A stretch of DNA of 64,000 bases from Caulobacteraceae bacterium (lineage in GTDB: Bacteria; Pseudomonadota; Alphaproteobacteria; Caulobacterales; Caulobacteraceae): contig JANWHQ010000091.1 in assembly GCA_025450315.1 (NCBI GenBank), positions 1-64,000 of the forward strand, given 5' to 3'. The position numbers and the translations under genes are program-made. Positions 16,070 to 26,250 of the stretch are shown here, one piece after another (within the stretch, counting starts at the first letter, position 1; every line of letters begins with the position of its first letter). Under the pieces are notes generated by a model, which was given only the letters and a program-made list of their open reading frames with translations, ran no database searches and was not told the DNA's origin.

Positions 16070-17086
16070 CTAGGCCGCGGCCTGTTTCAGCCCCGGGATG
16101 ACCTGGGCCGCGAACAACTCCAGCGAGCGCAGGGCGTCCTCGTAGGCCAGCGAGCCGAAGATCATGTGGCCGAGCACGCCGTTGGCGCCGGCCGCCGCCG
16201 TGTCCGCCGCCAGGGCGTCACGCACGGTGGCGGGCGAGCCCACGATGCTGAAGCCTGCGGCCATGTGCGCCTCCAGGGTCTCGGGATAGGGGAACGGGAA
16301 GGGCACGCCCTTCTGGTCCCAGAGCCAGGAGAAGGAGTTGCGCCACTTCAGGTAGGCCGGCCCGGCGATCTTCAGGGCCTGGGCGTCGGTGTCGGCGACC
16401 ACGATGTGCCGGTTCAAGCCCAACACGGGCAGATCCGAGGCCTTGCGGCCGAGCTTGTCCCACTCCTCGCGATAGCGGTCGAACGGCCGTTTGGCGACGG
16501 CCGCGCCCATCATCGAGACGGCGTTGACCTCGTTCTGAGCGCACCAGACCGCCGACTCCGGGCTCGACAGACCGTACCAGAAGGGCGGGCGCGGCCTCTG
16601 GTAGGGCTTCAGCACCATCGGGAACTTGTCGACGGCGTAGTACTGGCCCCGGTAGTCGACCATGTCCTGCGACAGGGCCTGGGTCAGGATCTCCAGCGCC
16701 TCGCGATAGCGCTCGGGCACGGTGCCCGGATCGATGTCGTAGATCTTCTGCTCGATCCACACCGCGCCCCGGCCCAGGCCCACCTGCAGGCGCCCGCGGC
16801 TCATCTGGTCGAGCATGCAGATCTCCTCGGCCAGCCGCATCGGGTGATAGAGGGCCGGCAGATAGACCAGCGGGCCGAACTTCAGCCTCTGGGTGCGCTG
16901 GGCGACGGCGGAGAGGAAGACGCTCGGCGAAGGCGCCAAGCCCAGGTTCGTGCCGTGGTGTTCGGCTGTGTGGTAGGAGTCGAAGCCCAGGCGGTCCAGG
17001 GCCTCGATCAGCCTCAGGCGGGTCTCGTAATGCTCGGCCTGGGGCAGGCCGGAATCGTCCACGTGGTCGAATACGCCGAACTTCAT
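16070..17086 (-). CDS. LLM-class flavin-dependent oxidoreductase
   Basis: This 338-aa enzyme belongs to the luciferase-like (FMN/F420-type) monooxygenase family. Typical segments are MKFGVFDHVD, SYHTAEHHGTNLG, LKFGPLVYLPALYHPMRLAEEICMLDQMSRGRLQVGLGRG and a C-terminal GSPATVRDAL. The start at 17086 follows GAGGAAC at good spacing; the track ORF adds 61 residues of unrelated sequence. The gene is just downstream of the ALDH7 gene with a 92-base gap on the same strand, so it might extend that catabolic operon, but its substrate is unknown. Confidence 0.88.
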   Translation of the reverse strand: MKFGVFDHVDDSGLPQAEHYETRLRLIEALDRLGFDSYHTAEHHGTNLGLAPSPSVFLSAVAQRTQRLKFGPLVYLPALYHPMRLAEEICMLDQMSRGRLQVGLGRGAVWIEQKIYDIDPGTVPERYREALEILTQALSQDMVDYRGQYYAVDKFPMVLKPYQRPRPPFWYGLSSPESAVWCAQNEVNAVSMMGAAVAKRPFDRYREEWDKLGRKASDLPVLGLNRHIVVADTDAQALKIAGPAYLKWRNSFSWLWDQKGVPFPFPYPETLEAHMAAGFSIVGSPATVRDALAADTAAAGANGVLGHMIFGSLAYEDALRSLELFAAQVIPGLKQAAA

Positions 17087-17178
17087 CTTCTGGGTTCCTC
17101 CCGGCTGGCGGCATTGACCATGCGCGGCGGGAGGGAGGCAAGCATCAGGGAGCCCGAATTTCGCCCTGTGCGACGGGG

Positions 17179-18732
17179 TCAGGGCAGGTCGAACCTCACG
17201 CCCTGGGCCAGGGGCAGGGCGCCGGAGAAGTTCACGGTGTTGGTGGCCCTGCGCATATAGGCCTTCCACGAGTCCGACCCGGCCTCGCGTCCGCCGCCGG
17301 TCTCCTTCTCGCCGCCGAAGGCCCCGCCGATCTCCGCGCCCGAGGGGCCGATGTTGACGTTGGTGATGCCGCAGTCCGAGCCCGAGGCCGACATGAACCG
17401 CTCCGCTTCGCGAAGGTCGCCCGTGAAGATCGACGACGACAGTCCCTGGCCCACGGCGTTGTTGAGGGCGATGGCCTCGTCCAGTTCGCCATAGCGCATG
17501 ACGTAGAGGATCGGCGCGAAGGTCTCGCGGCGCACCACCTCGGCCTGGCCGGGCATGCGGACCAGGGCCGGGCGCGCATAGGCGCCGCCGCTCACCTGGA
17601 CGACCTCGCCGCCGAACACCTCTCCGCCCGCGGCTTCGGCCTCGGCGAGGGCCCGCTGCATGGCCTGCGACGCCGACGCATCGATCAACGGGCCGACCAG
17701 GGTCGAGGTTTGGCGCGGGTCGCCGACGGTCACCGAGGCGTAGGCGGCCTTCAAGGCCTCGAACAGTCTCTCTTCGACGCTCTCATGCACGATCAGCCGG
17801 CGCAGGCTGGTGCAGCGCTGGCCGGCCGTCCCCATGGCCGCGAAGGCCGCGGCCCGCAGGGTCAGGTCGAGGTCGGCCGACGGACAGACGACGGCGGCGT
17901 TGTTGCCGCCCAGCTCCAGCAGCGCGCGGGCGAAGCGGGCGGCCAGCCTGGGGCCCACCGCCCGGCCCATGGCCGTCGAACCGGTGGCCGAGACCAGCGG
18001 GACCTTGGGATGCTCCACCAGCGCCTCGCCGGCCTCCCGGCCCCCGATCAGCACCGCGCAGAGACCTGCCGGCGCATCGCCGAAGCGGGCGGCGGCGCGC
18101 GCGAACAGGGCCTGGACCGCCAGGGCGGTGAGCGGGGTCTTCTCCGAGGGCTTCCAGACCACCGGATCGCCGCAGACCAGGGCGAGGGCCGCATTCCACG
18201 ACCAGACCGCGACGGGGAAGTTGAAGGCGCTGATCACGCCCGCCACCCCCAGCGGCATCCAGGTCTCCATCATCCGGTGGCCGGGCCGCTCGGTGGCCAG
18301 GGTCAGGCCGAACAGCTGGCGCGACAGGCCCGTGGCGTAGTCGCAGATGTCGATCATTTCCTGGACTTCGCCCAGGCCCTCCGAGGCGATCTTGCCGGCC
18401 TCCAGGGTCACCAGCCGGCCGAGGTCGGCCTTGGCCGCGCGCAGCTCCTCGCCCAGCAGCCGCACCAGCTCGCCCCGCCGGGGCGGCGGGACCTCGCGCC
18501 AGGCCAGGAAGGCGGCGTGGGCCCGTTCGATGGCGGCGTCCGCCTCGGCGCGCGAGGCGGCCGTGAGCTCAAGGATGGTCTCGCCGGTGATCGGCGAGCG
18601 GGCGGCGAGATCCGGGCCGGCCGCAGCCTGCAGGTCGACGCCCAGGCGCTGCAGGATGGCCAGGGCCTCCTCGCGGACGGGGGTCAGTGCGGCGGCCTGG
18701 GTGGATCGGTCCATGGTCTCGGCGAGGCTCAT
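17179..18732 (-). CDS. ALDH7-type aldehyde dehydrogenase (aminoadipate semialdehyde / piperideine-6-carboxylate dehydrogenase)
   Basis: This 517-aa protein has the ALDH7 signature (FGGEKETGGGREAGSDSWKAYMRR), catalytic Cys in GQRCTSLRRL, Glu in LELGGNNAA and the cofactor region SAFNFPVAVWSWN. ALDH7 enzymes oxidise alpha-aminoadipate semialdehyde, in equilibrium with piperideine-6-carboxylate, in lysine breakdown. The ATG at 18732 overlaps the stop of the upstream saccharopine-dehydrogenase-family gene (ATGA), so the two are coupled. The much longer track ORF merges a shadow frame of that upstream gene. The pairing supports a lysine-to-aminoadipate function. Confidence 0.9.
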   Translation of the reverse strand: MSLAETMDRSTQAAALTPVREEALAILQRLGVDLQAAAGPDLAARSPITGETILELTAASRAEADAAIERAHAAFLAWREVPPPRRGELVRLLGEELRAAKADLGRLVTLEAGKIASEGLGEVQEMIDICDYATGLSRQLFGLTLATERPGHRMMETWMPLGVAGVISAFNFPVAVWSWNAALALVCGDPVVWKPSEKTPLTALAVQALFARAAARFGDAPAGLCAVLIGGREAGEALVEHPKVPLVSATGSTAMGRAVGPRLAARFARALLELGGNNAAVVCPSADLDLTLRAAAFAAMGTAGQRCTSLRRLIVHESVEERLFEALKAAYASVTVGDPRQTSTLVGPLIDASASQAMQRALAEAEAAGGEVFGGEVVQVSGGAYARPALVRMPGQAEVVRRETFAPILYVMRYGELDEAIALNNAVGQGLSSSIFTGDLREAERFMSASGSDCGITNVNIGPSGAEIGGAFGGEKETGGGREAGSDSWKAYMRRATNTVNFSGALPLAQGVRFDLP

Positions 18733-19874
18733 ATGTGGGCTCCGGCCAGGGCGGGGAACTCGGCCGGCGGGGCCGGCGCCGCGCCGGCGGCGTCCTCCGG
18801 CGCGCCATAGTGGCGCCCGAAGCGGTTGGCCAGGAAGGCGTCCAGGCCGATCTCCTCCTGGCGCACGAAGCCGCGCCGGGGCAGGGTGGCGGACATCAAG
18901 AGGTCCAGCGCCGCGCAGATGCCGGCGGCGGTGGTGATCTGGATGGCGCTGCGCATCACCCCGCCCACGGGCCGGCCGTAGATCTTGTTGGCGTAGGTCT
19001 CCTGCACCAGCCGCCCGCCCTGCACGCCCGAGACGGTGACGAACACGATCACCACGTCCTGCAGCGTCGCCGGCACGGCGTTCTCCAGGATGTCCTTCAG
19101 AACCTCGCGCCGGTCCCTGAGACGCAGGTCGTTGAGCAGCGCCTTCATGATGTGGGCGTGGCCGGGATAGCGGATGGTCTTGTAGTTGAGGTTGCGCGCC
19201 TTGCCGCGGAGGCTCTCGCACAGGGTCCCCAGGCCGCCCGAGGTGTTGAAGGCCTCGTAGGTGACGCCGTCCAGGGAGAATTCCTCGAGTTCTTCCAAGG
19301 GCGCGGTTTCGTGCGGCTGGCCGTCCACCAGCGCCTCGCAAGGCTCGCAGTATTCGTTGATCAGCCCGTCGGTCGACCAGGTCAGGTTGTAGTTCAGGGC
19401 GTTGGACGGGTATTTCGGCAGGGCGCCCACCCGCATGCGGACGTCGTGCAGCGCCTCGAAGCGCCGGCACAGGTCGGCGGCCGCGATGGTGATGAAACCG
19501 GGCGCCAGGCCGCACTGGGGGATGAAGGCGCAGGGCGCGCCCTCGGCCAGGGCCTTCACCTTGCGGGTGGAGGCGACGTCCTCGGTCAGATCCAGGTAGT
19601 GGGCGTCGGCGCGCCGGGCGGCCTCGGCGATGCGGACCGTCAGGTGATAGGGCGCCGCGCTCAGCACTGCGGCCTTGCCGGCCAACAGGCGGTCCAGGGC
19701 GCCGGGGTCGCCGACATCCAGCTCGGTGGTCTCCACCGGCAGCGTCGCGCGGATCTGGCGCAGCGTCTCGGCCGAGCGGTCGGCCACCGCCACGCGGTAG
19801 TCGCCCGTGCGCACCAGGAGGTCGGCGATCATCGAGCCGATCTTGCCCGAGCCGATCACGGCGATGTCGTGCAT
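18729..19874 (-). CDS. Saccharopine dehydrogenase family protein (saccharopine or lysine 6-dehydrogenase)
   Basis: This 381-aa protein starts with a Rossmann fold (HDIAVIGSGKIGSMIADLL) and continues with the saccharopine-dehydrogenase family core (CGLAPGFITIAAADL, and SSDG-like LTWSTDGLINEY). Two activities fit the length: saccharopine dehydrogenase (glutamate-forming) and lysine 6-dehydrogenase, both feeding aminoadipate semialdehyde to the next gene product, the ALDH7. I favour a lysine catabolic role because of that coupling and the divergent Lrp regulator. Which of the two reactions occurs cannot be told by eye. Confidence 0.85.
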   Translation of the reverse strand: MHDIAVIGSGKIGSMIADLLVRTGDYRVAVADRSAETLRQIRATLPVETTELDVGDPGALDRLLAGKAAVLSAAPYHLTVRIAEAARRADAHYLDLTEDVASTRKVKALAEGAPCAFIPQCGLAPGFITIAAADLCRRFEALHDVRMRVGALPKYPSNALNYNLTWSTDGLINEYCEPCEALVDGQPHETAPLEELEEFSLDGVTYEAFNTSGGLGTLCESLRGKARNLNYKTIRYPGHAHIMKALLNDLRLRDRREVLKDILENAVPATLQDVVIVFVTVSGVQGGRLVQETYANKIYGRPVGGVMRSAIQITTAAGICAALDLLMSATLPRRGFVRQEEIGLDAFLANRFGRHYGAPEDAAGAAPAPPAEFPALAGAHI

Positions 19875-19936
19875 GGCGGATCTCCTGGCGATTCTGCTAA
19901 GGCTCGCGCCGAGTGAGGTCGGATTCCAGCTTCAGG

Positions 19937-19965
19937 CCGCCGAATCGGACCACAGGTTTCGGCGG
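19937..19965. promoter_or_regulatory. Inverted repeat between the lysine genes and the Lrp regulator
   Basis: CCGCCGAA and TTCGGCGG form a perfect 8-base inverted repeat separated by 13 bases, in the 112-base divergent intergenic region. It is a good candidate operator for the Lrp-type regulator next to it, possibly acting on both promoters. Confidence 0.5.
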
Positions 19966-19986
19966 ATTAAATGATAGGATCGGCAA

Positions 19987-20408
19987 ATGGACGAGACCGA
20001 CCGGCAACTGCTGTCGCGCCTGCGGGAGAACGCCCGTGAATCCACCGCCGCGCTCGGCCGCGCCCTCGGCCTCTCGCGCACCACGGTGCAGAGCCGCATC
20101 GGCCGGCTGGAACGGTCGGGCGTGATCTCGGGCTATACGGTGAGGGTCGCGGAGGCGCACGAGCAGGGGTTGATCCGGGCGCTGGTGATGATCACCGTGC
20201 GGCCGCGCGCAGCGGCGGGCGTGGAAGCGGCGTTGCGCCGGATGCCCGACGTGCGGGCCCTGCACTCGGTGGCCGGCCCCTTCGACATGATCGCCGAAGC
20301 CGCCACGGCCTCGATCGGCGACATGGACGCCCTGATCGACCACATCGGCGACCTGGAAGGAGTGGAGCGGACCACCTCCTCGGTGATCCTGTCCTCGAAA
20401 TTCGAGCG

Positions 20409-20412
<4 letters not shown>
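19987..20412 (+). CDS. Lrp/AsnC family transcriptional regulator
   Basis: This 141-aa protein has an N-terminal winged helix-turn-helix (DETDRQLLSRLRENARESTAALGRALGLSRTTVQSRIGRLERSGVISGYTV) and a C-terminal RAM ligand-binding domain (IRALVMITVRPRAAAG...AGPFDMIAEA). Such proteins sense amino acids and often regulate a divergent degradation operon. It faces away from the lysine-type dehydrogenase pair with a palindrome between them. It ends in a 4-base convergent overlap with the GST gene. Confidence 0.93.
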
Positions 20413-21058
<646 letters not shown>

Positions 21059-21059
<1 letters not shown>

Positions 21060-22042
21060 CAGAAGTCGTAGTTCTCAAGCTGCACCGGACCGTTCTCGAC
21101 CAGGCCCCGGATCGCCGAACGGAACATCTCGACTCTCACCTGTTCGATGGCGGCGCCCATGTGCGGGGTGGCCAGCATGTTGGGGTGGCGCAGCAAGCGG
21201 TCGTTCTGGGCCGGCTCGATGGCGAAGACGTCGAAGCAGGCGGCGGTCAGATGGCCCCCTTCCAAGCGCTCCAGGAGCACCTCCTCGTCGACGATGCCGC
21301 CGCGGCAGGTGTTGATGAAGACGGCGCCCTCGCGGATCTTCTCCAGGGCCTTCCTGTCATACATGCCGGTGGTCAGCCGCGACTTGGCCAGGTGCAGGGT
21401 CAGCACCTCCGAGCGCTCGAGCAGCTCGTCCATCTCGACCGCCTCGACCCCGTACTGGGCGTAGAAGTCCGAATAGTCGCGGATATCGCAGGCCAGGATC
21501 CGGCAGCCGAACGGCTGCAGCAGCCGCACCAGCGCCTTGCCGATATGGCCGCAGCCGTGGATGCCGACCGTGCGGCCCGACAGCAGCCGGCCCATGATCC
21601 AGCGCGGCCGCTTGCCCTCGCGCATGGCCAGGTTCAGCGCCGGCACGTGGCGCAGCCCCATGATGGCGAAGGCCACCGTCAGCTCGGCCACCGCCAGGGC
21701 GTTCACCCCGAAGGTGTAGCCGAACAGGATCCCGCGCCGCTTCACCGCCTTCAGGTCGACGGTGTCGTAGCCGGCCCCGAACTTGCCGACGATCTTCAAC
21801 TTGGGCAGGGCGTCGATCACCCGCTCCGACAACAGGTCCAGTCCGACGATGGCGGCGTCGCAGTCGGCCAGGAAGGCGATCATCTCGTCCTCGGTCAGGC
21901 CGCGCGGCAGGTCGTTGAACTTGGCGTTGGGATAGAGCTCGAGCAACTCGCGCTTGCCGGCCTCCGGCACCCCGCCGGCGATCACCGGCACGCCCAGGCG
22001 CTGGATCTGAGGGTTCACGGGCATGGGGTTTTGATCGGTCAC
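21059..22042 (-). CDS. D-2-hydroxyacid dehydrogenase family protein (phosphoglycerate dehydrogenase-like)
   Basis: This 327-aa NAD-dependent dehydrogenase has the Rossmann motif RTVGIHGCGHIGKALVRLLQPFGC, the catalytic Arg region INTCRGGIVDEEVLLERLEGG and the Glu/His pair later (FAIEPAQNDRLLRHPNMLATPHMGAA). It is closer to broad 2-hydroxyacid dehydrogenases than to serine-biosynthetic SerA, as no ACT domain follows. I chose the GTG at 22042 because GGGAGAGG precedes it; the ATG at 22024 lacks a ribosome binding site. The gene is directly upstream of the GST gene. Confidence 0.88.
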
Positions 22043-22068
22043 CGCGGGGCCTCTCCCGTTCTCTCGAA

Positions 22069-22173
22069 TTGTCATCCCGGGCGGCCGAAAGGGCGATCCG
22101 GGATCGCAGCAAGCGCTGGCGCCCAATCCGGTCCCGGCTCTACGCCGCTACGCGGCTGCGGCCGGGATGACAA
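22069..22173. repeat. TTGTCATCCCGG-bounded inverted repeat, copy 1
   Basis: TTGTCATCCCGG at one end and CCGGGATGACAA at the other form a perfect 12-base terminal inverted repeat around a 105-base element, which carries CCGGGATCGCAGCAAGCGC inside. A related element in opposite orientation lies at 31199-31287. It sits in the gap between the hydroxyacid dehydrogenase and the flavoprotein genes. Confidence 0.8.
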
Positions 22174-22194
22174 GGGCGGGGAGGTGCGAACACC

Positions 22195-23472
22195 TCAGTG
22201 CCCGTACCGGTCGATCGGCAGGCCCCAGTGCGACTTGGCCCGCGCGGCGTCCAGCCAGGGCTGGGAGGAGGGGTGGATCCGGTACATCTGCACGTCGCGC
22301 AGGTAGCGCTGCATCCTCTGACCGCGGTTGGCCGCGCGCACCGGCGAGGTGCGGAACAGCAGCTCGATCGCCTCGCAACACATGTTCACGGCGTAGCGGG
22401 CCATGTCCCAGACCTTGATGGTGTCGGCCACGCTGATCGGCGTCCCGTCGCGAACCGCCCGCTCGCATTGGTCCGTGCACATCTGGGCGACCTGCAGGGT
22501 CAGGGCCTCGGCGCTGTCGGTCAGGGTCAGGGCGCGGCCGAAGGGGACCTGGGCGTCGATGTCGTTGGTGCGCTGAACGTTGACCTTGCGGTAGGCCAGG
22601 GTGTTCCTCGCCACCTCTTCGTACTCGTCGAGCGCCGCCCGCGCCGCGCCGACATAGATGCCCCCGAAGGTGACGTGGAAGAAGCCGCCTACCACGCCCA
22701 GGTACATCGGGTTGCCGTGCAGCCGGGCCCCGATCCCGTCGCCCGGCCCGAAGCCCTCGGAGGTCACCAGGATGTCCTCGCGGAACAGCATGCGGTCGGG
22801 GACGAAGACGTCCTTCAGCTCCACGGTGTTGGAGCCCGAGGCCTCCATGCCGAGCGTGGTCCCTGCGCCCCAGTCGGGCAGCACATTCACCGTGTCTTTC
22901 GGGGTGATGAAGTTGACCAGCCGGGCGGGCTCGCCGTCCTGCGCGGCGACGCGGCCGCCGCCGATGAAATGGGTCGCATAGGGGATGCCGGAGGAATAGG
23001 ACCAGCGGCCCGAGACCCGGTAGCCGCCCTCCACCCGCTTCCAGTCGCCGCCCGGCGGGGCCCGGTGAGGCGAGCGGAAGTCGCCCTCGGGGCCGAAGAT
23101 CTCCGCCTGCACCTCTTCGGGGAAGTGCGATCCGATCACCAGCGGGTGCGACGAGGCCAGGGTGAAGCACCAGGCGGCGCCCGGGTGGCCGCGGCCGATC
23201 TCCATCACCACGCGCAGGAAGTCGGCGAAGCTGGTCTCGTAGCCGCCGAACATCCTGGGCTGCAGCATCCGGTAGAAGCCGGCCTTTCCGAACGCCTCGT
23301 GCACCGCCGGCACATAGTGGCCGAGCGCATCGGCCTCGTCCTGCTGGGCGCGCAGCATCGGGATCAGCGCGTGCGCCCGCTCGATCATCGTCTCGGCCGT
23401 CAGCCCGGGTTCGGGCTGGGCCAGGCGAATCCTGCGCTTGGCCGGAGCTTCTGCGAGCTCGACATTGGCCAT
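22195..23472 (-). CDS. Acyl-CoA dehydrogenase-like flavin-dependent monooxygenase/dehydrogenase
   Basis: This 425-aa flavoprotein belongs to the acyl-CoA dehydrogenase type-2 group, which includes HsaA/HpaB-like FMNH2- or FADH2-dependent hydroxylases. Visible features are an N-terminal helical domain (ALIPMLRAQQDEADALGHYVPAVHEAFGKAGFYRMLQPRMFGGYE), the central beta domain (GGYRVSGRWSYSSGIPYATHFIGG) and a C-terminal helical domain. The start at 23472 has GGAGGAG upstream; the track ORF reads far into unrelated sequence. The substrate is unknown, and a partner flavin reductase is not visible nearby. Confidence 0.87.
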   Translation of the reverse strand: MANVELAEAPAKRRIRLAQPEPGLTAETMIERAHALIPMLRAQQDEADALGHYVPAVHEAFGKAGFYRMLQPRMFGGYETSFADFLRVVMEIGRGHPGAAWCFTLASSHPLVIGSHFPEEVQAEIFGPEGDFRSPHRAPPGGDWKRVEGGYRVSGRWSYSSGIPYATHFIGGGRVAAQDGEPARLVNFITPKDTVNVLPDWGAGTTLGMEASGSNTVELKDVFVPDRMLFREDILVTSEGFGPGDGIGARLHGNPMYLGVVGGFFHVTFGGIYVGAARAALDEYEEVARNTLAYRKVNVQRTNDIDAQVPFGRALTLTDSAEALTLQVAQMCTDQCERAVRDGTPISVADTIKVWDMARYAVNMCCEAIELLFRTSPVRAANRGQRMQRYLRDVQMYRIHPSSQPWLDAARAKSHWGLPIDRYGH

Positions 23473-23571
23473 GGGCCGCTCCTCCACTTGAACGCCACGG
23501 ACCTTAAGGATGCCAGGGCGCGCGCGCCAGCATAGGATATGATCGGACCGCGTCGCGGAGGATCGGGAACG

Positions 23572-23925
23572 ATGAGATTTCGCACGGCGGCATATGTCGC
23601 GCTCCTGACCCTGGCCGCGACCGGCGCCGCCCAGGCCCAGACCGCGCCCCTCAAGCTCGACCCGGCCCAGACGCCGGTGGCGGCCGCGCCGCTCGACATG
23701 TCCCGGCTGCGCAGCTCTTTCGACCTCACCCCGGACCAGGCCGAGGCCCTGAGGGCCGGGATCGCGCGCACCTCGGTTGACCATCGCTTCGTCGACAAGC
23801 TGACGGGCTCGGTGGGATTCCTCTGCGGCCTGCATGGCGGCGACTACGATGAGGCGTCCGCCATGCGAGGCGCCGATCCGGCAGGCAAGTTCCTGGGCGC
23901 CAAGCTCAGCCTGGCGTTCAGATAG
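23572..23925 (+). CDS. Exported hypothetical protein, ~117 aa
   Basis: This protein has a clear signal peptide (RFRTAAYVALLTLAATGAAQAQ) and a mature part of ~95 residues containing FDLTPDQAEALRAGIARTSVDHRF and FLCGLHGGDY. I recognise no family. The ATG at 23572 starts the signal peptide; the ORF-track ATG at 23539 would add MIGPRRGGSGT. The gene is alone on the plus strand, divergent from the flavoprotein gene. Confidence 0.7.
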   Translation: MRFRTAAYVALLTLAATGAAQAQTAPLKLDPAQTPVAAAPLDMSRLRSSFDLTPDQAEALRAGIARTSVDHRFVDKLTGSVGFLCGLHGGDYDEASAMRGADPAGKFLGAKLSLAFR

Positions 23926-24007
23926 GATGCCGAGCGTCCCCATCGATTGACCACCCGTCCCAACCGCTCTCCTATGGCGGCGAGCGAACGCCCCCGGGGG
24001 AAGGGTC

Positions 24008-25429
24008 ATGGACAACTCGGCCGTCGTGGATGCGCCGCCGACCGCAAGCGTGGCACCCTCGCGCGACCGGGCCTTCCTGGGGCACCCCTCGGGGTTCGGC
24101 TACCTCGCCTTCACCGAAGCCTGGGAGCGCTTCTCCTACTACGGAATGCAGGCGCTGCTGGTCCTCTACATGGTGGACCAGCTGCTGCGGCCCGGCCATT
24201 TCGAGCATGTGCTGGGCCTGGGCGGGCTCAGGGCGGCGCTGCAGGCGGTGTTCGGGCCGCTGTCGATCCAGGCGCTGTCGTCCCAGATCTTCGGGCTCTA
24301 CACCTCGCTGGTCTATGTGACGCCGATCCTGGGCGGGATCGCCGGCGACCGGTGGCTGGGCCGGCGCACGGCGGTGACCATCGGCGCCCTGACCATGGCG
24401 GCCGGCCACTTCATGATGGCCTTCGACGCCTCGTTCCTGCTGGCCCTGGCCGCCCTGATCCTCGGCGGCGGCCTGATCAAGGGTAACATCGCCGTCCAGC
24501 TCGGGGCCCTCTATGCGCCCGGCGACGTGCGCCGCGACCAGGCGTTCCAGATGTTCGTGCTGGCCATCAACTTCGGGGCCATCGCCTCGCCCCTGGTCTG
24601 CGGCACGCTGGGCGAGAAGCTGGGCTTCCACTACGGCTTCGCCGCCGCCGGCGTCGGCATGGTGATCGGGCTGGGCGTCTACCTGGCCGGCCGCAGCCAC
24701 CTGCCCGCCGAGCCGCCGCGGGGCAACGCCGCCATCGCCGCGGCGGGGCCTAAGACGCCGATCACCGCCCAGGAATGGCGCGCCGTCGTGGCCATCCTCT
24801 GCCTGATCCCGATCTTCGCGCTGGTGATGGTGCCCAACAACCAGGGCTTCAATGTCGGCGTGCTCTGGTGGCGCGACTTCATGGACCTGAACGTCTTCGG
24901 CTTCCGCATCCCGGTAACCTGGCTCCTGTCGGTGGAGAGCATCATCGCCGTGGTGGGCCTGGGGCTGGGCGTGGCGGTCTGGCGGTGGCTGGCGCAGAAG
25001 GGCGTGACGCCGCACGAGCTGACCAAGATCGCCATCGGCGCGGGAATCGCCATCGGCGAGCCCCTGATCAAGGCCGGCTTCACCTATGTGGCGGCCGGCG
25101 CCGGCTGGAAGATCCCGCTGCCGTTCCTGCTCGTCTGGGACACGGTCGGGACCGCCGCCTTCGTCTGCTACTATCCGACGGGCCTGGCGCTGGTGGCCCG
25201 CGCGGCGCCGCCCCGGCTGGCGGGCGCGCTCTATGGCGCCTTCCTGCTGTTCACCGTGGCCACCAACTACCTGGTCGGCTGGATCGGGTCCTATTACCAG
25301 CCGCTGGGACCGGTGGCGTTCTGGCTCCTGCACGCCTGCCTGCCCGCCGCGAGCCTCCTGGCCCTGCTCCTGGCCTACAAGCCCCTGAAGTCGGCGCTGG
25401 GCGACCCCGCGCGGGTGCTGCCGGCATAG
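24008..25429 (+). CDS. POT/PTR family proton-dependent peptide transporter
   Basis: This 473-aa protein has 12 or more membrane segments of the major facilitator type and the POT signature EAWERFSYYGMQALLVLYM (ExxERFxYYG, the proton- and peptide-coupling motif). The second family signature region is GGLIKGNIAVQLG...FVLAINFGAIASPLVCG. It should import di- or tripeptides with protons across the inner membrane. GGGGGAAGGGTC precedes the ATG. Several peptidases elsewhere in the window would match peptide use, but there is no operon link. Confidence 0.93.
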   Translation: MDNSAVVDAPPTASVAPSRDRAFLGHPSGFGYLAFTEAWERFSYYGMQALLVLYMVDQLLRPGHFEHVLGLGGLRAALQAVFGPLSIQALSSQIFGLYTSLVYVTPILGGIAGDRWLGRRTAVTIGALTMAAGHFMMAFDASFLLALAALILGGGLIKGNIAVQLGALYAPGDVRRDQAFQMFVLAINFGAIASPLVCGTLGEKLGFHYGFAAAGVGMVIGLGVYLAGRSHLPAEPPRGNAAIAAAGPKTPITAQEWRAVVAILCLIPIFALVMVPNNQGFNVGVLWWRDFMDLNVFGFRIPVTWLLSVESIIAVVGLGLGVAVWRWLAQKGVTPHELTKIAIGAGIAIGEPLIKAGFTYVAAGAGWKIPLPFLLVWDTVGTAAFVCYYPTGLALVARAAPPRLAGALYGAFLLFTVATNYLVGWIGSYYQPLGPVAFWLLHACLPAASLLALLLAYKPLKSALGDPARVLPA

Positions 25430-25572
25430 GCCGGGGGCTCGTCAAGGACAAGAGTCCGGCCCGTATGCCGACGGTCCGAACTGCCGAGAAGGTCGGAGGC
25501 TGACCATCGCGGCCATGCAAGGGCCCTGCAGACGGCTGCGTGAACGCCGCCCGTTGGGTACAAGCTGCCCGA

Positions 25573-26121
25573 ATGCCTTTGCCTGCCCCGACGCTCAACA
25601 CCCCTCGGCTGCGACTGCGCCCCTTCGCGGAAACCGACACGGACGCCATCTTCGCGTTGCAAAGCTGCCCACGCGTGTTGCGCTACTGGGACTCGCCGCC
25701 CTGGAAGGAGCGCGCGCAAGCGGAGCGCTTCATCACGGTCTGCGGCCAGATGGACCGGGATGGCGTCGGCGCCCGGCTGGCGATCGAGCTCGCCGCCGAC
25801 GAGGTGTTCATCGGCTGGTGCAGTCTGTCCAAGTGGGTCCCCGACTATCGCAGCGCGAGGTTGGGCTACTGTCTCGATGATCTGTTCTGGGGCCGAGGAT
25901 TCGCCACCGAAGGTGCGGGCGCGTTGCTGCAGTGGGCCTTCGACACTCTGGATCTGAACCGTGTTCAAGCCGAGACCGACACGCGTAACACGGCGTCAAG
26001 CCGGGTCTTGGAGAAGCTCCGGTTTGTCCGCGAAGGCCGGCTGCGAGAGGACTGCGTCGTGGATGGCGAGGTGTCCGATTCCTGGGTCTATGGGCTTCTC
26101 AGGCGCGATTGGGAGCGGTGA
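25573..26121 (+). CDS. GNAT family N-acetyltransferase (RimJ/RimL type)
   Basis: This 182-aa protein has the RimJ/RimL-like GNAT layout: LNTPRLRLRPFAETDTDAIFAL at the start, the acetyl-CoA binding segment GYCLDDLFWGRGFATEGAGALLQWAF, and VQAETDTRNTASSRVLEKLRFVREG near the end. The substrate could be a protein N terminus or a small amine. I chose the ATG at 25573; the upstream ATG adds 11 residues without support. Local GC looks lower than in the neighbours, which may hint at acquisition. Confidence 0.9.
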   Translation: MPLPAPTLNTPRLRLRPFAETDTDAIFALQSCPRVLRYWDSPPWKERAQAERFITVCGQMDRDGVGARLAIELAADEVFIGWCSLSKWVPDYRSARLGYCLDDLFWGRGFATEGAGALLQWAFDTLDLNRVQAETDTRNTASSRVLEKLRFVREGRLREDCVVDGEVSDSWVYGLLRRDWER

Positions 26122-26250
26122 ACTGAACCGCGGTTCCGGCATCTGCCCCTTGCGCCATCCAGCCCGCTCGCCACCCTGATCGCCAAGGGCCTGAGTCGGT
26201 CGTTGCGGTCATATCCGGCGGTCGCTCCTGGCGGCCCATGAACGCCGGGC